From: Cyanobacteria bacterium OH_PDB_112
GTDB lineage: Bacteria; Cyanobacteriota; Vampirovibrionia; Gastranaerophilales; CAJFVJ01
Assembly: GCA_023457295.1 (NCBI GenBank)
Contig: JAEWLZ010000070.1
Coordinates: 1-7,411, forward strand
Reading direction: 5' to 3'
DNA: 7,411 nt
Positions 5,216 through 7,411 of this stretch are shown here, piece by piece. How positions within the stretch are numbered: position 1 is the stretch's first letter; each line of letters starts with the position of its first letter. The translations under genes were made by a program, and so were the position numbers. The notes under the pieces are model-generated. The model did no database searches. It saw nothing but the letters and a program-made list of their open reading frames with translations, and had not been told where the DNA came from.

Positions 5216-5407
5216 ATGACTGGAAATGAAATAGCATTACTTACATTGGTTTTTACAGTTATTGGCGTTTTTATAATGTGGGCTCAATATTGTAAAAAAG
5301 AAAATATAAAAAATAAAACTATAAAAATGCAACAAAATAATGGTAACAACTCTGTTAATTATCAAGCAGAAACTATAACGGTAAATAACAATGCTTCAAC
5401 AAAATAA
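5216..5407 (+). CDS. 63-residue single-pass membrane peptide, probable detached N-terminus of an ABC-3C effector
   Basis: The peptide starts at ATG 5216 with TGAGGA (5205-5210) five bases upstream; an in-frame GTG at 5204 would overlap that site and is rejected. Residues 5-25 (EIALLTLVFTVIGVFIMWAQY) are one transmembrane helix, followed by a basic linker CKKENIKNKTIK. The positive-inside rule puts the C-terminus in the cytoplasm. Residues 39-52 (QQNNGNNSVNYQAE) are identical to residues 3-16 of the next protein because of a 42-bp DNA repeat, and ETITVNNN continues the pattern. Its stop overlaps the next gene by 17 bp. It is either a small membrane subunit in its own right or the N-terminal piece of a protein split by duplication. 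Membrane-segment effectors fused to a CTD are known in ABC-3C systems. No homologue is recognised by name. Confidence 0.65.
   Translation: MTGNEIALLTLVFTVIGVFIMWAQYCKKENIKNKTIKMQQNNGNNSVNYQAETITVNNNASTK
5330..5371 (+). repeat. 42-bp perfect direct repeat, copy 1
   Basis: It begins CAACAAAATAATGGTAAC and ends ATCAAGCAGAA, and is identical over 42 bases to 5397-5438, at an offset of 67 bp. It encodes QQNNGNNSVNYQAE at the end of the membrane peptide. The flanking 25 bases differ between copies but still encode similar residues (TITVNNN against VINVYGS). Confidence 0.97.
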
Positions 5408-5960
5408 TGGTAACAACTCTGTTAATTATCAAGCAGAAGTTATTAATGTATATGGATCTTCTCCTAAAAATCTTTATATTAGCAAAGAAACAACTATTTC
5501 TGATTTTAAAAACCAACTTTTACAAATGACCGAAGAAACTTTATACGATTCATCCTTTAAAGATGTCATAGAAAAATTGAATCATTTTATGCAACCTGCA
5601 GAATATAACAGCCCAAGAAATTTAGAAACCAAATTAATTAATGCGAATAGAGAATACGACATTAATGAAGCCAAGGAGTTAAAAACAAAATTCTCAATGA
5701 AATTAACAAAAAATAATTTTTCCGAAACAGCACAAAAATATTATGCTTCTATCTTGGCTTTATTAAAAGGTAAATATGATGCGAAAGTTAAACCACTTAT
5801 AAAATGTAATGCACCATTACCTGATGTTGAAAATGCGGTTGATGAAGTGATTACATATATGTTTGAAAAATTAAGTGATACAGTATTTGAGCAAGATTAT
5901 CAAGAAATAAGAGGAATGTTATATTTTCTTACAGGTAATTGCCATATTGAATGGAGTTAG
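5391..5960 (+). CDS. ABC-3C-type C-terminal-domain protein
   Basis: A 189-residue protein. Residues 3-16 (QQNNGNNSVNYQAE) and VINVYGS form a short beta-type motif of the 'NNS.N.QA..I.V' kind that I recall at the N-terminus of many conflict-system proteins. A mainly helical domain follows, ending RGMLYFLTGNCHIEW (about 174-188), which I recall as characteristic of CTDs of ABC-three-component systems. That CTD is thought to couple an N-terminal effector to the middle component and ATPase. Here no effector domain is present in the chain; the membrane helix is on the separate upstream peptide. The ATG at 5391 has no convincing ribosome site, but it overlaps the previous stop by 17 bp, so reinitiation could serve. 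Composition is very AT-rich. The identification is from memory of motifs plus gene order. Confidence 0.65.
   Translation: MLQQNNGNNSVNYQAEVINVYGSSPKNLYISKETTISDFKNQLLQMTEETLYDSSFKDVIEKLNHFMQPAEYNSPRNLETKLINANREYDINEAKELKTKFSMKLTKNNFSETAQKYYASILALLKGKYDAKVKPLIKCNAPLPDVENAVDEVITYMFEKLSDTVFEQDYQEIRGMLYFLTGNCHIEWS
5397..5438 (+). repeat. 42-bp perfect direct repeat, copy 2
   Basis: This is the second identical copy, encoding QQNNGNNSVNYQAE near the start of the CTD-type protein. The 67-bp offset is not a multiple of three, so the two copies are read in different frames of the DNA though each encodes the same peptide. Removing one unit would join the flanking genes in frame. Confidence 0.97.
5953..5956 (+). 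promoter_or_regulatory. ribosome binding site deciding the start of the middle-component gene
   Basis: GGAG lies six bases before the ATG at 5963. The earlier in-frame ATG at 5951 has no such site and would make the GGAG part of its own coding sequence, so 5963 is preferred. Confidence 0.65.
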
Positions 5961-5962
5961 GA

Positions 5963-6472
5963 ATGTTGATATATCACCCATTAAAAGATGCCAATCACTG
6001 TACATTCCGGATGTTATCCATTCTTAATGATATAGAGGTGGGGGAAATTTCTTTTGACTTATTAAGATTATTGGATTTCTATATGTTATTCCCTCATCTT
6101 TTGAAAGATATAGCACCATTACCTCAACATCTTTCTGGGTACAAGAAAGAATTAAAAAAAATAAAAGAGCCATATGAAAATTTACCTTTAGCTAGCAAAT
6201 TATTATTTGATTTATATCCTATTCAAGAATATTGTGTAACATCCCTTTTAGCTAAAGGGATTATTAAGGAAGATAATTTTAAAAAAGTGAATCTGATTTT
6301 TGTAAGAGGAAATTTAAATAATGAAATTTTAGACTTAATTAGTACTTCAAAATTAAAACAGGAAGTTTGGTATAAGTTTTTAATAGAAGAATTGCCAAAG
6401 ATTAATTTTTATGGAACGGGAGGTTTAAAGGCCAGAACAACTTTAATGGAGTATAGATATGATGCAGTATAA
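5963..6472 (+). CDS. ABC-three-component system middle component
   Basis: A 169-residue, largely helical soluble protein with no signal peptide or membrane segment. The N-terminus MLIYHPLKDANHCTFRMLSIL and the following LLRLLDFYMLFPHLL resemble what I remember of ABC-3C middle component 5 ('YHP..D..H..FR.L' then 'R..DFY.LFP'). The subtype is tentative. Middle components are thought to bridge the SMC-like ATPase and the effector-linked CTD protein. The start at 5963 lies just after the upstream stop (5958-5960); starting at 5951 would add MELG and overlap by 10 bp. The gene overlaps the ATPase start by 14 bp, so the three proteins are made together. Charged helices (KKELKKIKEPYENL) and a C-terminal FYGTGGLKAR segment are visible, but no catalytic motif, consistent with an adaptor. 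Confidence 0.65.
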   Translation: MLIYHPLKDANHCTFRMLSILNDIEVGEISFDLLRLLDFYMLFPHLLKDIAPLPQHLSGYKKELKKIKEPYENLPLASKLLFDLYPIQEYCVTSLLAKGIIKEDNFKKVNLIFVRGNLNNEILDLISTSKLKQEVWYKFLIEELPKINFYGTGGLKARTTLMEYRYDAV

Positions 6473-7411
6473 TCCAAGTCTTAAGCTTAATAGGCTAATT
6501 GTTAAAAAAGGAACTCATATTGCCTTTGATGAACTATTTCATGAAGGTGTAAATATTATTAGAGGTGGAAATGAAACTGGTAAATCGACAATAATTGAAA
6601 CTATAATTTATCTTTTAGGCGGAGACATAGGCGAAAAGAAGTCAGTATTTGCTAAGTGTGATGTTGTTTATGGCGATTTTACAATAAATAATAAAAATTA
6701 TACTTTGAAAAGGGGGATCGGGGAAAATGGCGTACATCCTGCAATTGAATTTTATAATGGTGGCTATGAAGATTCTTTATTAGATAAAAGCGAATGGCTA
6801 AGATACAACCACAGAAGAAGCGATGATAGGAAATCATTTTCTATGGCACTTTTTTCTTTATTAGGATTCCCAGAAGAAAAAGTATCGAACGAAGTAAATA
6901 TAACAATACATGAAATATTAAGATTGATTTATGAAGACCAAAAAACAGCCTCAAACAAAATTTTTCTTGCACAAAGTTATCCTGAAAGTAATGCAAAAAG
7001 GCAGGCTATAAGTGATTTAATTTTTGGAATTGATGAATATGATGTTATAGAATTAAAGCAATTATTGTCAATAAAGGAAAAAGATTACAGTAAATTAGAT
7101 GGTGAATATAATCAGATTTTTAAAATTTTGGGTACGGCTGATTTTGAAACTAATTCACAAAAACTTAAGGAAGAGTTACAAGGATTTGAAGAAGAGATAA
7201 TAAATATAAATAATGAAATAGAATTGATGTTGAAAAATAAGCAGGTGCAAAATGTTCAAAAAGATGACTTAGTAGAAATACAAAAAAAAATTATTAATTT
7301 AAAAAAAGATATATCTCAAGAAATAGAGGAATATAATTCAATAAAATATGAGATAGAAGATTTTAAAAACTTTTTATCATCTATAGAGTATCGTTTGGAT
7401 GCCTTATCGGT
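6459..7411 (+). CDS. SMC/Rad50-like ABC ATPase of an ABC-3C-type system, N-terminal part (cut by window end)
   Basis: The frame is open from ATG 6459 to the window end, giving 317 residues without a stop. LNRLIVKKGTHIAFDELFHEGVNIIRG leads to the Walker A GGNETGKST (36-44), an ABC/Rad50-type P-loop with the 'G.N..GKST' form. RLIYEDQ with Q161 is a plausible Q-loop. From about residue 198 the sequence becomes a long Lys/Glu/Ile/Leu-rich coiled coil (ELKQLLSIKEKDYSKL onward), as in SMC, RecN and Rad50 relatives; the signature motif, Walker B and second ATPase half would lie beyond the window. GGAG (6448-6451) stands seven bases before the start. A second ATG at 6462 is possible. The order CTD protein, middle component, ATPase supports an ABC-3C system; an OLD-type or other defence ATPase cannot be excluded until the C-terminus is seen. 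Confidence 0.85.
   Translation, partial: MMQYNPSLKLNRLIVKKGTHIAFDELFHEGVNIIRGGNETGKSTIIETIIYLLGGDIGEKKSVFAKCDVVYGDFTINNKNYTLKRGIGENGVHPAIEFYNGGYEDSLLDKSEWLRYNHRRSDDRKSFSMALFSLLGFPEEKVSNEVNITIHEILRLIYEDQKTASNKIFLAQSYPESNAKRQAISDLIFGIDEYDVIELKQLLSIKEKDYSKLDGEYNQIFKILGTADFETNSQKLKEELQGFEEEIININNEIELMLKNKQVQNVQKDDLVEIQKKIINLKKDISQEIEEYNSIKYEIEDFKNFLSSIEYRLDALS

Noticed and set aside
5216..5407. Stand-alone small hydrophobic toxin of a toxin-antitoxin pair
   Set aside because: The cytoplasmic half is a copy of the start of the next protein and the gene overlaps it, so a link to the ABC-3C-like protein explains it better. No antisense RNA features were seen.
5385..5407. Programmed ribosomal frameshift joining the membrane peptide to the CTD protein
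   Set aside because: Only the window 5385-5404 is open in both frames and it has no recognisable slippery site; translation through it would also contain the repeated motif twice.
5330..5438. Direct repeats as target-site duplication or CRISPR repeats
   Set aside because: There are only two copies, both inside coding sequence and encoding the same peptide, with no inserted element between them.

Overview
The window looks like a chromosomal segment of an anaerobic or microaerophilic, AT-rich diderm bacterium. The diderm inference rests on a TolC-type outer-membrane protein with a signal peptide at the left edge. The anaerobe inference rests on a cluster of ferredoxin-bearing ATPases and NifX-like proteins typical of anaerobes. 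TGA is used as a stop, so the standard code applies. I cannot name the lineage from sequence alone; gut-type diderms (Melainabacteria, Elusimicrobia, Deferribacterota and similar) are compatible.

Region A (1-1034, minus strand) is a three-gene operon: thioredoxin, an ArsR-family repressor, then the start of a TolC-family efflux protein that runs off the window. It is driven by a TTGACA promoter whose -10 lies on a perfect 14-bp inverted repeat, the likely operator of the ArsR protein. It reads as a thiol- or metal-responsive module with an exporter.

Region B (1046-5065) is a divergent unit. A MerR-family regulator with a cysteine-rich two-CW tail reads left. Reading right are six close or overlapping genes: NifX-like protein, DUF5320-like protein, two MinD/Mrp-type ATPases each carrying an inserted 2x[4Fe-4S] ferredoxin domain, a second NifX-like protein with a Cys/His tail, and a metallo-beta-lactamase-fold hydrolase. 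The content resembles the anaerobe-specific orange protein (ORP) gene set of Desulfovibrio. A 26-bp near-perfect palindrome sits on the -35 of the rightward promoter and probably lets the MerR protein control both directions.

Region C (5066-7411) is visibly more AT-rich and carries what I read as an ABC-three-component (ABC-3C) conflict/defence system with its own extended -10 promoter. It encodes a 63-residue membrane peptide, a CTD-type protein ending in a TGNCHIEW motif, a middle-component protein, and an SMC/Rad50-like ATPase cut by the window end. The most interesting point is a perfect 42-bp direct repeat, offset by 67 bp, that ends the membrane peptide and begins the CTD protein. Losing one 67-bp unit would fuse the two into one 225-residue membrane-anchored protein.

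No rRNA, tRNA, CRISPR array or insertion sequence was seen.
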